Source: DASPJL01 sp035628645
Lineage (GTDB): Bacteria; Bacteroidota; Bacteroidia; Cytophagales; Cyclobacteriaceae
Length of the DNA: 27,877 nucleotides
NCBI GenBank assembly: GCA_035628645.1
Contig: DASPJL010000197.1
Coordinates: forward strand, 1 to 27,877
Direction of reading: 5' to 3'
The first letter of the stretch is position 1. Each line of letters starts with the position of its first letter. The notes beneath the pieces are model-generated. The model saw nothing but the letters and a program-made list of their open reading frames with translations, made no database searches and was not told the origin of the DNA. A program made the position numbers and the translations under genes. Below, piece after piece: positions 1 through 7,779 of this stretch.

Positions 1-150
1 AAGAAGTAACCTTTGCCTACTGTAAAGTTATTTCAGAAGTAATTCTAATCCTTGTAAAGTACAATTAGGATTATCAATTTAAAGTGTAAATTATTTTTAG
101 TTTTAACAGTAACTATTGTCAACTTATTTCAGGAAGGGTCAACCAGAACT

Positions 151-249
151 TTGGAGGATGATCGAAGGATGATTGGAGGATGACTGAAGACACATCACTA
201 TAAGGTCGCTATAAAGTCGCTATAAGCTCACTATAATCTTAGTATAAGG
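151..249. repeat. Array of nine 11-bp units in two sub-families
   Basis: Read in steps of 11 bp from 151, the sequence gives TTGGAGGATGA, TCGAAGGATGA, TTGGAGGATGA, a degenerate unit CTGAAGACACA, then TCACTATAAGG, TCGCTATAAAG, TCGCTATAAGC, TCACTATAATC and TTAGTATAAGG. Three units belong to one family (TYGRAGGATGA) and five to another (TYRSTATAARS-like), all in the same 11-bp register. Eleven is not a multiple of three and no ORF runs through the array, so it is non-coding. The spacing is close to one helical turn, so every unit would show the same face of the DNA. Function is unknown. Confidence 0.85.
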
Positions 250-492
250 AGGGGAGATTTTTAGGGAGGATTACTCCTTTTGAATGAAAGTCGGGAAGTT
301 AGATTCCAGAGTTCAAATTACAAAAAAGCATTCATTATCGGAAGAACACTTTGACCTTTTTAGACACCAATAAACCTCTTGTTTAATGATGAAAAAAGGC
401 TCCTTATCGTCTTAGGTAATTGTCTTCCTCCCATTTTTTACCGAATTATCTCCAACTTTTTAATCGTTAACAATCCTTCAAATTAAAAGAAT

Positions 493-515
493 AAAAAAAG
501 CCTCCCGAAGGAGGC
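493..515 (-). terminator. Rho-independent terminator of the desaturase gene
   Basis: GCCTCC (500-505), CGAA loop, GGAGGC (510-515). On the minus strand the hairpin is followed by a run of seven T (complement of 493-499). It sits about 30 bp after the desaturase stop codon, so it ends that transcript. Confidence 0.9.
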
Positions 516-546
516 TCAACTGGTTATAAAAACTAAACTAATAATC

Positions 547-1320
547 TTAAGCTGCTTTCTGTTTTGCAACTTCAACGGCTAACTCTCTTTGGTTGACGAG
601 TTGGATAATATTTATTTTATTTAATAAGAGGATAACCAAATAAGTAGGATCTATTTCATGCCACCGGATTCCTCCAAAGTTGGCCCTTGAGCCAAATTTA
701 TGGTGATTGTTATGATAGCTTTCACCCATCATAAGTACATCTACCGGAAGGAAATTTTTGGAAGTGTCGCCAACTGCAAAATTCCTATAGCCATATTTAT
801 GCGCAAACCAGTTTATTATTGCGCCATGCACCGGGCTTAAAAGAAATTGAATGGGTAATAAAAGCCATAACCACCAAACATCTGCATAAATCCAGTAAAC
901 ACCAACATAAATAACTCCCCAAAATATTCGCGATACCCATGAGCGGGCGAACTTATCAAAAGCTTCCCATTGAGGCACGCCTTCTGTAAATCTTGAATCT
1001 ACCTGTACCCTTTTGGAATTAATGTCTGCATAAATTGTCCGGGTTTTCCACATCATTTTAAAAAGGCTTTCATCATATTTAGGCGAATGAGGGTCATTGG
1101 GAGTATCGGCAAAAGCGTGATGCATTCTGTGCATTACACCATAACCGTATGCGCTCAAATAATTGGACCCTTGAAAAATCCAGGTTAAAACAAAAAAAAC
1201 CTTTTCCGTGAATTTATTCATGGTAAACGCCTTATGAGCGGCGTATCTATGAAGGAAAAACGTTTGAAAGAAAAGGGATAAATACCAATGGGCAATAAAA
1301 AAGCCAAGAATTACTAACAT
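547..1320 (-). CDS. Membrane fatty-acid (acyl-CoA/acyl-lipid) desaturase
   Basis: A 257-residue integral membrane di-iron desaturase of the stearoyl-CoA desaturase type, expected to put a double bond into acyl chains and so tune membrane fluidity. All three histidine boxes are present: HRYAAH (residues 24-29), HRMHH (64-68) and HNNHH (203-207). Hydrophobic segments lie before box 1, around 42-52 and between about 135 and 165. The protein starts with ATG directly before a hydrophobic helix, so no signal peptide is needed. It has its own terminator and no close co-directional partner apart from the sigma-factor gene about 110 bp upstream. The regiospecificity (delta-9 being commonest in this family) cannot be read from sequence alone. 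Confidence 0.93.
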   Translation of the reverse strand: MLVILGFFIAHWYLSLFFQTFFLHRYAAHKAFTMNKFTEKVFFVLTWIFQGSNYLSAYGYGVMHRMHHAFADTPNDPHSPKYDESLFKMMWKTRTIYADINSKRVQVDSRFTEGVPQWEAFDKFARSWVSRIFWGVIYVGVYWIYADVWWLWLLLPIQFLLSPVHGAIINWFAHKYGYRNFAVGDTSKNFLPVDVLMMGESYHNNHHKFGSRANFGGIRWHEIDPTYLVILLLNKINIIQLVNQRELAVEVAKQKAA

Positions 1321-1432
1321 ATTTTACTCAATTATAAATTTAAAATTGCGATTAAAAGATTTCCAAAGGAGTTCTTTTATTCAAAGACAATTTTTATTTC
1401 TGTTTGTGACAGAATGAGTAAAATTTATTTTT

Positions 1433-2047
1433 TTATTTATTAAATACAGATGAAATATCTTTTTTCAATTCTGCAATCAGATCTCCGATATCTCCACCAT
1501 TGCATGCATTAGTAAAGCTACTGAGCAGATTATTTCTCCTGGGAATATTTATTGAAATTTTATTCGTTCGCTCTTTTATCTTTTTTCTGGCCCTGCATAA
1601 TATCTGACGGCAGTGATCTTGTTTCTTCTCCAACACCTCCTGAATATTTTCATAGTCAAGGTTGAATATTTCCTTAAGCAGAAAAACCGCGCGCTCCAGC
1701 GGTTCGAGCTTACTTATTGCTATAGATAAAGCGGCTTTAAGCTCTGTTTCGGCATCAAGGTGAGAAAAATCAGGATCTTTAAACCACTTCTTGAAGTCGG
1801 ATTTCTTGAAGTTTTCAATATATTCTTCCTTTTGTTTACGAAGAGAATTAAGATGATTCAAACAAGTATTCGTAACGGAGGTAATAAGATAGGCTTTCGC
1901 GTTCTGTATCTTTTCCTGATCGATGGCCAACCATTTAATAAAAGTTTCTTGAACCAAGTCTTCAGCATCTTCCTTGCATTTTAATATCTTAAAGGCAATG
2001 GAATGGAGCATCGGTTGATATAGCTCTATGGTCTGTCTCTGGTTCAA
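1433..2047 (-). CDS. ECF-type RNA polymerase sigma factor with short SnoaL-like tail remnant
   Basis: A 204-residue sigma-70 family protein of the extracytoplasmic-function group. Region 2 covers about residues 5-73 (EDAEDLVQETFIKWL at 26-40, the core-binding part). Region 4 covers about 105-158, with LEPLERAVFLLKEIFNLDY and the CRQILCRARKKI recognition helix. The region 4 wording resembles the SigJ/ECF41-like groups, which carry a C-terminal SnoaL-like (NTF2-fold) regulatory domain. Here only its first helix (FTNACNGGDIGDLIAEL, about 178-194) remains before the stop. The start codon is TTG at 2047. No in-frame ATG lies upstream before a stop, and the next ATG (codon 13) would cut into region 2. 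No adjacent anti-sigma gene is seen; the FecR-like gene at 3001 is divergent and separated by another gene. Confidence 0.9.
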   Translation of the reverse strand: MNQRQTIELYQPMLHSIAFKILKCKEDAEDLVQETFIKWLAIDQEKIQNAKAYLITSVTNTCLNHLNSLRKQKEEYIENFKKSDFKKWFKDPDFSHLDAETELKAALSIAISKLEPLERAVFLLKEIFNLDYENIQEVLEKKQDHCRQILCRARKKIKERTNKISINIPRRNNLLSSFTNACNGGDIGDLIAELKKDISSVFNK

Positions 2048-2148
2048 GTTTTTATCTTTTTGAAGATAGTCGATATTTTTTTAATTAACAGCCAAATTTA
2101 TACAATAATTCCTGTGATGAGGAAAGGCTTTTGAAAACATTTAGGAAA

Positions 2149-2901
2149 TTAATCCAACTTCTCAATCGAATTATTCAGTAATCTGAGCCTATAAGCATTC
2201 ATTGCCGTTTCACCAAGTTTATCTACCAACTGATGATTGGCATAAGCGCCCACAAATGCCCCGATTCCGGGAATTAATTGTAGCAATTTGGCTATATCAA
2301 TATAGTCACGGTACTCTTGTTGAAAAGTTCTCCAGTCAAAATCATTAATATTTTCAGGAAGTTCTTTTCTATGTTCCTCCCAGGTAAGTATCTTCTGATA
2401 CACTTCTGCTCTCTTTTCATGACTTGAAAAAGCAAGTTGAAAAATATACAGTATAAACAGCCTCTCCTGATAATTCCTGATATCATAACCATATGCGCCG
2501 GCAATAGCAAAAAGTAACTTCATTTTAATTGACATCAAAACGGGCAGATCCGCCAGAGCCAGTAAAATTCCTCCCGCTCCTATCCATGCCCCGCTTGCGG
2601 CGCCTACTTTTTTATAAGAGTCAATTTTCCGCCTTATCTTTACTTCTCTTTCTTCCAATGAAAGGTCATTCAAAGGTTTTCCAGAAGTAAATCTAGAACC
2701 AAACAAAACCGTCCTTGACATGTTTTTTACTACTGCGGTTATCCCTTCGTGAAATTTTTCAGGAATAAGACTATTTATTTTATTCTGAAAATTTTTGGCA
2801 AGTTTATTAGTGAAGGATGGTTTCTTCACCATCTTTTCTTTCCAGAAATCAAGTTCTCTCTGTGCCTTTTCATTATAAGATACAATCTCGAATTTTTCCA
2901 T
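2149..2901 (-). CDS. EcsC-family protein
   Basis: About 250 residues, matching the EcsC family by the Gly/Ala-rich stretch GAASGAWIGAGGILLALADLP (about residues 99-119 from the chosen start), followed by a hydrophobic helix and AYGYD. A C-terminal LIPGIGAFVGAYANHQLVDKLGETA segment is also typical. The family is widespread but its biochemical role is not established; it was named after a gene next to the Bacillus Ecs transporter. The start is placed at ATG 2901. A longer reading frame from TTG at 2946 adds 15 residues (IFLCIPYARFANNK) with no family resemblance. Single gene, transcribed away from the FecR-like gene, with which it shares a promoter region of about 100 bp. Confidence 0.82.
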   Translation of the reverse strand: MEKFEIVSYNEKAQRELDFWKEKMVKKPSFTNKLAKNFQNKINSLIPEKFHEGITAVVKNMSRTVLFGSRFTSGKPLNDLSLEEREVKIRRKIDSYKKVGAASGAWIGAGGILLALADLPVLMSIKMKLLFAIAGAYGYDIRNYQERLFILYIFQLAFSSHEKRAEVYQKILTWEEHRKELPENINDFDWRTFQQEYRDYIDIAKLLQLIPGIGAFVGAYANHQLVDKLGETAMNAYRLRLLNNSIEKLD

Positions 2902-3000
2902 CTTGTTGTTCGCAAACCTAGCGTAAGGAATACATAAAAATATCAAAAAACATGTTTTACGATTAACATAAATTGCCCGAAATATTCAATCCTATAAGTT

Positions 3001-3579
3001 ATGTCGATTTTAAAGTCAATTTATACTTTCACTTTAGTTTTCATTATTTCGTTTATTATTACTGCCTGTTCAACTAAAACCGTAAAAACTACAGAAGGTT
3101 TTGAAATAATAAACCTCCCCGACAATTCAATAATATACTTGAATAAAAACAGCTCTATAAAATATAATGACAATTTCAAAACACGTGAAATAGAACTTTC
3201 GGGAGAAGCATATTTTGACGTCACCTCCGGGGAATCTCCTTTCATTATTAAAACTCCGCTAGCAGAAATAAAAGTACTGGGTACTGAATTTAATATTAGA
3301 TCTATTGGTGAGCAATTAGAAGTAGAAGTTGAAAAAGGTGTAGTGGAACTTAAGGCAAACCAGGAGACCAATACACTTAAGCGCGGAGAACGGGCTCTAT
3401 ATAATAAAAGTAAAAATCTAATTCAAAGAGGAAAAGCCAATTTTAAATTCAAAATCTGGATGAATGACTTAAAAAAGGAATTTAAAAGCTTGAGTAAAGA
3501 TTTTGCGAGGGAAGGGAAAAAAGCAGGAAAGGAATTCAAAAAAATTGGCAAAGACATTAAAAAGGAAATCAATAAATAA
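3001..3579 (+). CDS. FecR-domain lipoprotein with Lys-rich 11-residue-repeat tail
   Basis: A 192-residue predicted lipoprotein. It has a hydrophobic signal (residues 5-20) and lipobox ITAC with the lipidated Cys at 23. A FecR-type beta domain follows (about 33-135), with the family signatures ELSGEAYFDV and IKTPLAEIKVLGTEFNI. Classical FecR anti-sigma regulators have a cytoplasmic sigma-binding domain and one transmembrane helix. Both are missing, so this is not a standard anti-sigma factor. Residues 158-190 form three 11-residue units (KKEFKSLSKDF, AREGKKAGKEF, KKIGKDIKKEI) that would make an amphipathic, strongly basic helix. It is a single gene, divergent from the EcsC-family gene. A role in the envelope is likely; the partner is unknown. 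Confidence 0.78.
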   Translation: MSILKSIYTFTLVFIISFIITACSTKTVKTTEGFEIINLPDNSIIYLNKNSSIKYNDNFKTREIELSGEAYFDVTSGESPFIIKTPLAEIKVLGTEFNIRSIGEQLEVEVEKGVVELKANQETNTLKRGERALYNKSKNLIQRGKANFKFKIWMNDLKKEFKSLSKDFAREGKKAGKEFKKIGKDIKKEINK

Positions 3580-4397
3580 AGAACCAGCACATTCGAAAGG
3601 TTATTTTTGCCACGAGAATGAGACAGAATCTATAGAGGATCAATCCCTACAAATCGACATTTTAAGGATTGAGTTCTTTATGTCCTGAGAGAACTCCCTG
3701 TGTTCTCCGCCGTAATTTTCCTATTCTTGATGATGCTTCTTCTTAATTAGCACAACACCCTACTATCCCATCGCCTTCATGCGCCTCAGTGGTTAACTTT
3801 CATAGGCATTTGTGATGCTTCTTTAATAACGCAAAAAATATAGGAAGTCTTACAGAGGTAGAGTAAGCCAAAATATAACATACTCACATTGTGAAACGCA
3901 GCAAATATGGATTATGCAGCCCTATTTTGTCTTTAAAAAAGTCAACTTAAAATTACTAAAATATAGTTTTCGAATTAAACAGTACACTTACCGTAGTAAA
4001 GTGGTACTCAAATGATGTTTTATATTTTTGGGATGTGAGCTTAATTTCTCAAAATTTGAGGGTTATATTATTCAATGTATTTCGTTTATTACAGGAAGTA
4101 AATTTGTAGTGAAAATCGATTTAATAATTAAAATGAGACCATTTAACAGCGTTTCTAAGACTAAAAATAGAAGGAAAAAGGGCGCCTTTAAATCTTGCGC
4201 CCCAAATGGAATAATTTTATAAAAATAGGCTTAAATTTTAAAATTTTGAAGGTTTTTATTGTTTCTAATGTGATTAAAAGCTAGGCTAACAGCGAGCAGT
4301 TTTGGCTTAATTTTTACTTATTTTCTATAAAATATTTTCATGTAAAGCATTGCATATTTATCCTTGAATATAATTTACCCTAAAACCCTAAAAGACG

Positions 4398-4496
4398 ATG
4401 AATACTTTACCCAAAAACCCAGTTGAAGATTCCCGGCAATTTTCAATTCGCATTCCTATTATTGAAGATCAATATTATCTTATTCAAAAAAATTAG
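4398..4496 (+). CDS. Possible 32-residue leader peptide upstream of susC
   Basis: A short ORF (ATG to TAG) beginning MNTLPKNPVEDSR and ending EDQYYLIQKN, about 100 bp before the susC start and in the same direction. It has no signal peptide and no recognised family. It could be a leader peptide, a remnant of a decayed gene, or chance. Only its position and its clean in-frame stop support it. Confidence 0.2.
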   Translation: MNTLPKNPVEDSRQFSIRIPIIEDQYYLIQKN

Positions 4497-4542
4497 AATG
4501 ACTATCTAAGAAAACAAAGGTAGAATTCTGAGTTCACACAAT

Positions 4543-4560
4543 TCAGCACTCAAATGCTGA
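4543..4560 (+). promoter_or_regulatory. Inverted repeat in the susC leader
   Basis: TCAGCA (4543-4548) and TGCTGA (4555-4560) are perfect arms around a 6-nt loop, 33 bp before the susC ATG. It could form a stem in the 5' leader of the mRNA or be a dyad operator. No T run follows, so it is not a terminator. Confidence 0.35.
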
Positions 4561-4593
4561 GCTAGTACCCTTTTATCCTAAAAAAAATTATTT

Positions 4594-7500
4594 ATGAGAA
4601 GATTTATTTACTTGAAAGTTTATTGCATGCTGCTGCTATGCAGCATGGGCTATCTGTCTTTTGCAGAATCAAAACCCGGGCCTGGTAATCCAGACGCCAG
4701 GATAGCCGAGGCAAATGAAGCAACCATCACCGGAAAAGTAGTTTCTGACACCGGTGAAGAATTGGTTGGAGTGAGCGTATTTGTAAAGGGAACTACCATA
4801 GGTACAATTACCGATGTATCAGGTGATTACTCCTTAAACGCACCCGATGAAAACGGCACTTTAGTGTTTTCATTTATAGGGTACGTTACCCAGGAAGTTG
4901 CGATTGAAAATCAGACAACCATAAATGTAACCCTTGCTACAGATGTAACAGCCTTAGAAGAAATTGTAGTAGTTGGTTATGGAACTCAAAAGAAAAGTGT
5001 GGTAACCGGCGCTATTTCCAGTGTAAAAGCTAAAGACCTGGAAACAATGCCTGTAAATAATATTTCGCAGGCATTACAAGGTAGAACTGCCGGACTAACC
5101 ATTGCCGCAAGTTCAGGCCAACCCGGTTCTATGGCAACAGTAATGGTAAGAGGAATTACCACGCTTAATAATAACAATCCTTTGTGGGTTGTGGATGGTG
5201 TGGTAATTGATAATGGTGGGATAGGTTACTTAAATCAATCAGATATTGAATCTATAGAGGTTTTAAAGGATGCTGCTTCTCAAGCTATCTATGGTGCAAG
5301 AGCAGCAGCCGGAGTAATACTAGTTACAACAAAAAGAGGTAAATCAGGCAAACTTAGAGTTCGCTACAATGGTTTTTATGGTACCTCTGCCCCTGCAAGA
5401 AAACTTGATCTGTTAAATGCTACTGAATATGCCACAATAAGAAATGAAGCTTCAGTTGCCGGTGGTGGAAATATTCTATTTAATGATCCGGCCTCGCTAG
5501 GTGAAGGAACTGATTGGCAGGACGCCATCTTCAATAACGATACAAGAAGACAAAATCATGAGTTGAGCGTAAGCGGAGGAAATGATATTTCTACTTTTTA
5601 TGCGTCTTTCGGTTATTTGGATCAGGAAGGAATCGTGGCAACAGATATTTCAAAGTATAAAAGAGTTAACCTTAGAGTAAATACTACACATAAAGTAACA
5701 CCTTGGTTAAAACTAGGTCAGAATCTAGGTTATTCTTATGAAAAAAGTATAGGACTTGGTAATACCAACAGCGAATTTGGTGGGCCTTTAAGTTCCGCTA
5801 TTAATCTGGATCCTTTGACTCCATTAGTTGAAACTGATCCTGCAAAGATTAATGCTTCCCCTTATACCAATACAGGAATTAGAAAGAATACAATGGGTAA
5901 TCCTTATGGAATTTCCTCCTATGTTGGCCAAGAAATGAGTAATCCACTTGCCTATATTTCTACTAATTTAGGTAATCATGGTTGGGGTCATAACATTGTT
6001 GGTAACGCATACGTAGAAGCTGAGCCTATCAAAGGATTGGTTTTCAGATCAACTTTAGGATCAAAACTCGCATTTTATGGAAATGAGACTTTTACTCCTA
6101 TAAGATGGCTAAATCCAAATATGGTAACCATTCAAACGTCCTTCACTAGAAATACAAATCAGATACTTAATTATAATATAGAGAATACACTTTCCTATAC
6201 CAAAGAGATAAATAGACACAATATTAGTCTTTTGGTAGGTCAGGGAGCATACCGTGACGGTGCATCTAGAGGCGTAGGTCTTACGAAGTATGGTATTCCA
6301 GTAGATAATTTTGATGATGCTTCCATGAATTATCAGGTAGCAATCGAAAACACTGCTCACAGCGGGTATGAAAATCCAGCACATACGGTTGCATCCTTAT
6401 TTGCACGTTTGACTTACAATTTCGGAGAAAAGTATTTACTGAATGTAATAGCAAGAAGGGACGGTTCTTCAAGATTTGGATCAGCAAACAAGTATGGATA
6501 CTTTCCTTCAGCATCAGCAGGTTGGGTTGCTAGTGCGGAAGAGTTCTGGCCAAGAAATAATGTAATAAGTTTCTTGAAAATCAGAGGAGGTTATGGTGTT
6601 GTAGGTAATGATAATATTGGGGATTTTGCATATTTATCTACCATTAGTCCGGGAAGGAATTATGTATTAGGAGATGAGGAGAGTTTTCTAGTAGGATGGA
6701 GCCCAGATGCACCTGCAAACCCCAATTTAAGATGGGAACAAACTAGTCAGGCCAATATAGGTTTTGAAGCGACATTACTCAAAAGCTTATATGTAAACTT
6801 CGACTGGTACAAAAAGGTAACCTCCGATATTTTAGGCTATCCTCGTATTCCTGCATATGTAGGAGCAATTTCGAATCCTGCAGCCAATGTAGCAGACATG
6901 GAAAATACGGGAGTGGAACTTGAAATGGGTTATACTACAAGAATTGGTGAAGTGAATTTCTCATTAAATGGAAATATAACTCATCTAAAAAACGAAGTAA
7001 CCTATTTGGGTGACGGGGTGGAATATTTGGATGGTGGAGCCGGATTTCAATCCAGTACATATCCTATCACCCGTACTATGGTTGGGAAGCCTGCCTTTTC
7101 ATTCTATGGATTTAAAACAATGGGGATATTTCAAACACCGGAGGAGGTTAGTGGCCATGTAAATTCTGAGGGAACAGTCATTCAACCCGATGCTAAACCG
7201 GGAGATTTTATCTGGGAGGATAAAAATGATGATGGTTCAATAACAGAAGCAGACAGGTCAATAATAGGAAACCCAACACCAAATTTGCTTTACGGCCTTA
7301 CACTTAACGCTGATTATAAAGGTATCGATCTAGTAGTTTTTGGCCAAGGAGCCGCTGGAAATGATATTTTCCAGGGACTAAGAAGGTTGGATATTGACAA
7401 TGCTAACTATCAAACAAAAGCATTAGCAAGATGGACTGGACCTGGTACATCTAATGAATATCCAAGAATAGTAAATGGGGATCCTAGCAGAAACTTTAGT

Positions 7501-7761
7501 AATCCATCTGATTTCCACCTTGAAAAAGGGGATTATTTCAGAATAAAAATTATTCAATTGGGGTATACTTTACCTGGAACTATTGCAGCAAAGGCAGGAC
7601 TGGAAAGAGTAAGGATATATCTTATGAGTGAAAATTTATTAACATTCACTAAATATACAGGCTATGATCCTGAAATAGGGGGAGGCAATATTTTAAGTAT
7701 AGACAGAGGAATCTATCCGCAAGCTCGATCTTTTATGGCTGGTATAAATCTTAGTTTTTAA
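4594..7761 (+). CDS. SusC/RagA-family TonB-linked outer-membrane transporter
   Basis: A 1055-residue outer-membrane beta-barrel that imports glycan oligomers, powered by TonB, with the SusD lipoprotein as its lid. In order: signal peptide (about 1-24); carboxypeptidase-regulatory-like domain (about 44-118, ITGKVVSDTGEELVGVSVFV...); TonB-box-like EEIVVVGYGTQ (122-132); plug domain (about 140-247, with VVDGVVIDNG, IESIEVLKDA and GARAAAGVILVTTK, all classic for SusC); then the 22-strand barrel, ending in the terminal Phe typical of outer-membrane proteins. It lacks an STN domain, so it probably does not signal through an anti-sigma factor directly. First gene of an operon with susD 18 bp downstream. 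The substrate cannot be deduced from the protein. Confidence 0.97.
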   Translation: MRRFIYLKVYCMLLLCSMGYLSFAESKPGPGNPDARIAEANEATITGKVVSDTGEELVGVSVFVKGTTIGTITDVSGDYSLNAPDENGTLVFSFIGYVTQEVAIENQTTINVTLATDVTALEEIVVVGYGTQKKSVVTGAISSVKAKDLETMPVNNISQALQGRTAGLTIAASSGQPGSMATVMVRGITTLNNNNPLWVVDGVVIDNGGIGYLNQSDIESIEVLKDAASQAIYGARAAAGVILVTTKRGKSGKLRVRYNGFYGTSAPARKLDLLNATEYATIRNEASVAGGGNILFNDPASLGEGTDWQDAIFNNDTRRQNHELSVSGGNDISTFYASFGYLDQEGIVATDISKYKRVNLRVNTTHKVTPWLKLGQNLGYSYEKSIGLGNTNSEFGGPLSSAINLDPLTPLVETDPAKINASPYTNTGIRKNTMGNPYGISSYVGQEMSNPLAYISTNLGNHGWGHNIVGNAYVEAEPIKGLVFRSTLGSKLAFYGNETFTPIRWLNPNMVTIQTSFTRNTNQILNYNIENTLSYTKEINRHNISLLVGQGAYRDGASRGVGLTKYGIPVDNFDDASMNYQVAIENTAHSGYENPAHTVASLFARLTYNFGEKYLLNVIARRDGSSRFGSANKYGYFPSASAGWVASAEEFWPRNNVISFLKIRGGYGVVGNDNIGDFAYLSTISPGRNYVLGDEESFLVGWSPDAPANPNLRWEQTSQANIGFEATLLKSLYVNFDWYKKVTSDILGYPRIPAYVGAISNPAANVADMENTGVELEMGYTTRIGEVNFSLNGNITHLKNEVTYLGDGVEYLDGGAGFQSSTYPITRTMVGKPAFSFYGFKTMGIFQTPEEVSGHVNSEGTVIQPDAKPGDFIWEDKNDDGSITEADRSIIGNPTPNLLYGLTLNADYKGIDLVVFGQGAAGNDIFQGLRRLDIDNANYQTKALARWTGPGTSNEYPRIVNGDPSRNFSNPSDFHLEKGDYFRIKIIQLGYTLPGTIAAKAGLERVRIYLMSENLLTFTKYTGYDPEIGGGNILSIDRGIYPQARSFMAGINLSF

Positions 7762-7779
7762 TCTTTCAATTGAAATAAT

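Larger units (their letters stand above)
3580..4593. other. About 1 kb without a secure gene, upstream of susC
   Basis: AT-rich and lacking a convincing long ORF. It contains a GC-rich hairpin (GGGCGC 4180-4185 / GCGCCC 4197-4202), a possible 32-codon ORF (4398-4496), a near-palindrome TTTTCATGTAAA (4335-4346) and the inverted repeat TCAGCA/TGCTGA (4543-4560). A TTTG at 4301-4304 lies about 21 bp before a TATAAAAT, which only loosely fits the Bacteroidota promoter pattern (TTTG then TAnnTTTG), so I do not call a promoter. The susC promoter and its control sites should lie in the last 300 bp. Confidence 0.5.

Noticed and set aside
151..249. CRISPR array
   Set aside because: Units are 11 bp, directly abutting, with no spacers and no cas genes.
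2902..2946. Longer N-terminus (TTG start) of the EcsC-family protein
   Set aside because: The extra residues show no family resemblance and an ATG follows at 2901.
1433..3579. Sigma factor and FecR-like protein as a classical sigma/anti-sigma pair
   Set aside because: They are on opposite strands, separated by the EcsC-family gene, and the FecR protein lacks the cytoplasmic sigma-binding part.
3676..3860. Imperfect direct repeat GATGCTTCTT (around 3732 and 3811) as a mobile-element end
   Set aside because: Similarity is only about ten bases and no transposase or inverted ends are present.
4180..4202. GGGCGC/GCGCCC hairpin as a terminator
   Set aside because: The loop is 11 nt and only a broken T-poor tract follows; no gene clearly ends just before it.
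4028..4222. 64-residue ORF on the plus strand before susC
   Set aside because: No signal, motif or codon pattern like its neighbours, and it runs through a GC-rich hairpin (4180-4202); probably chance in AT-rich DNA.
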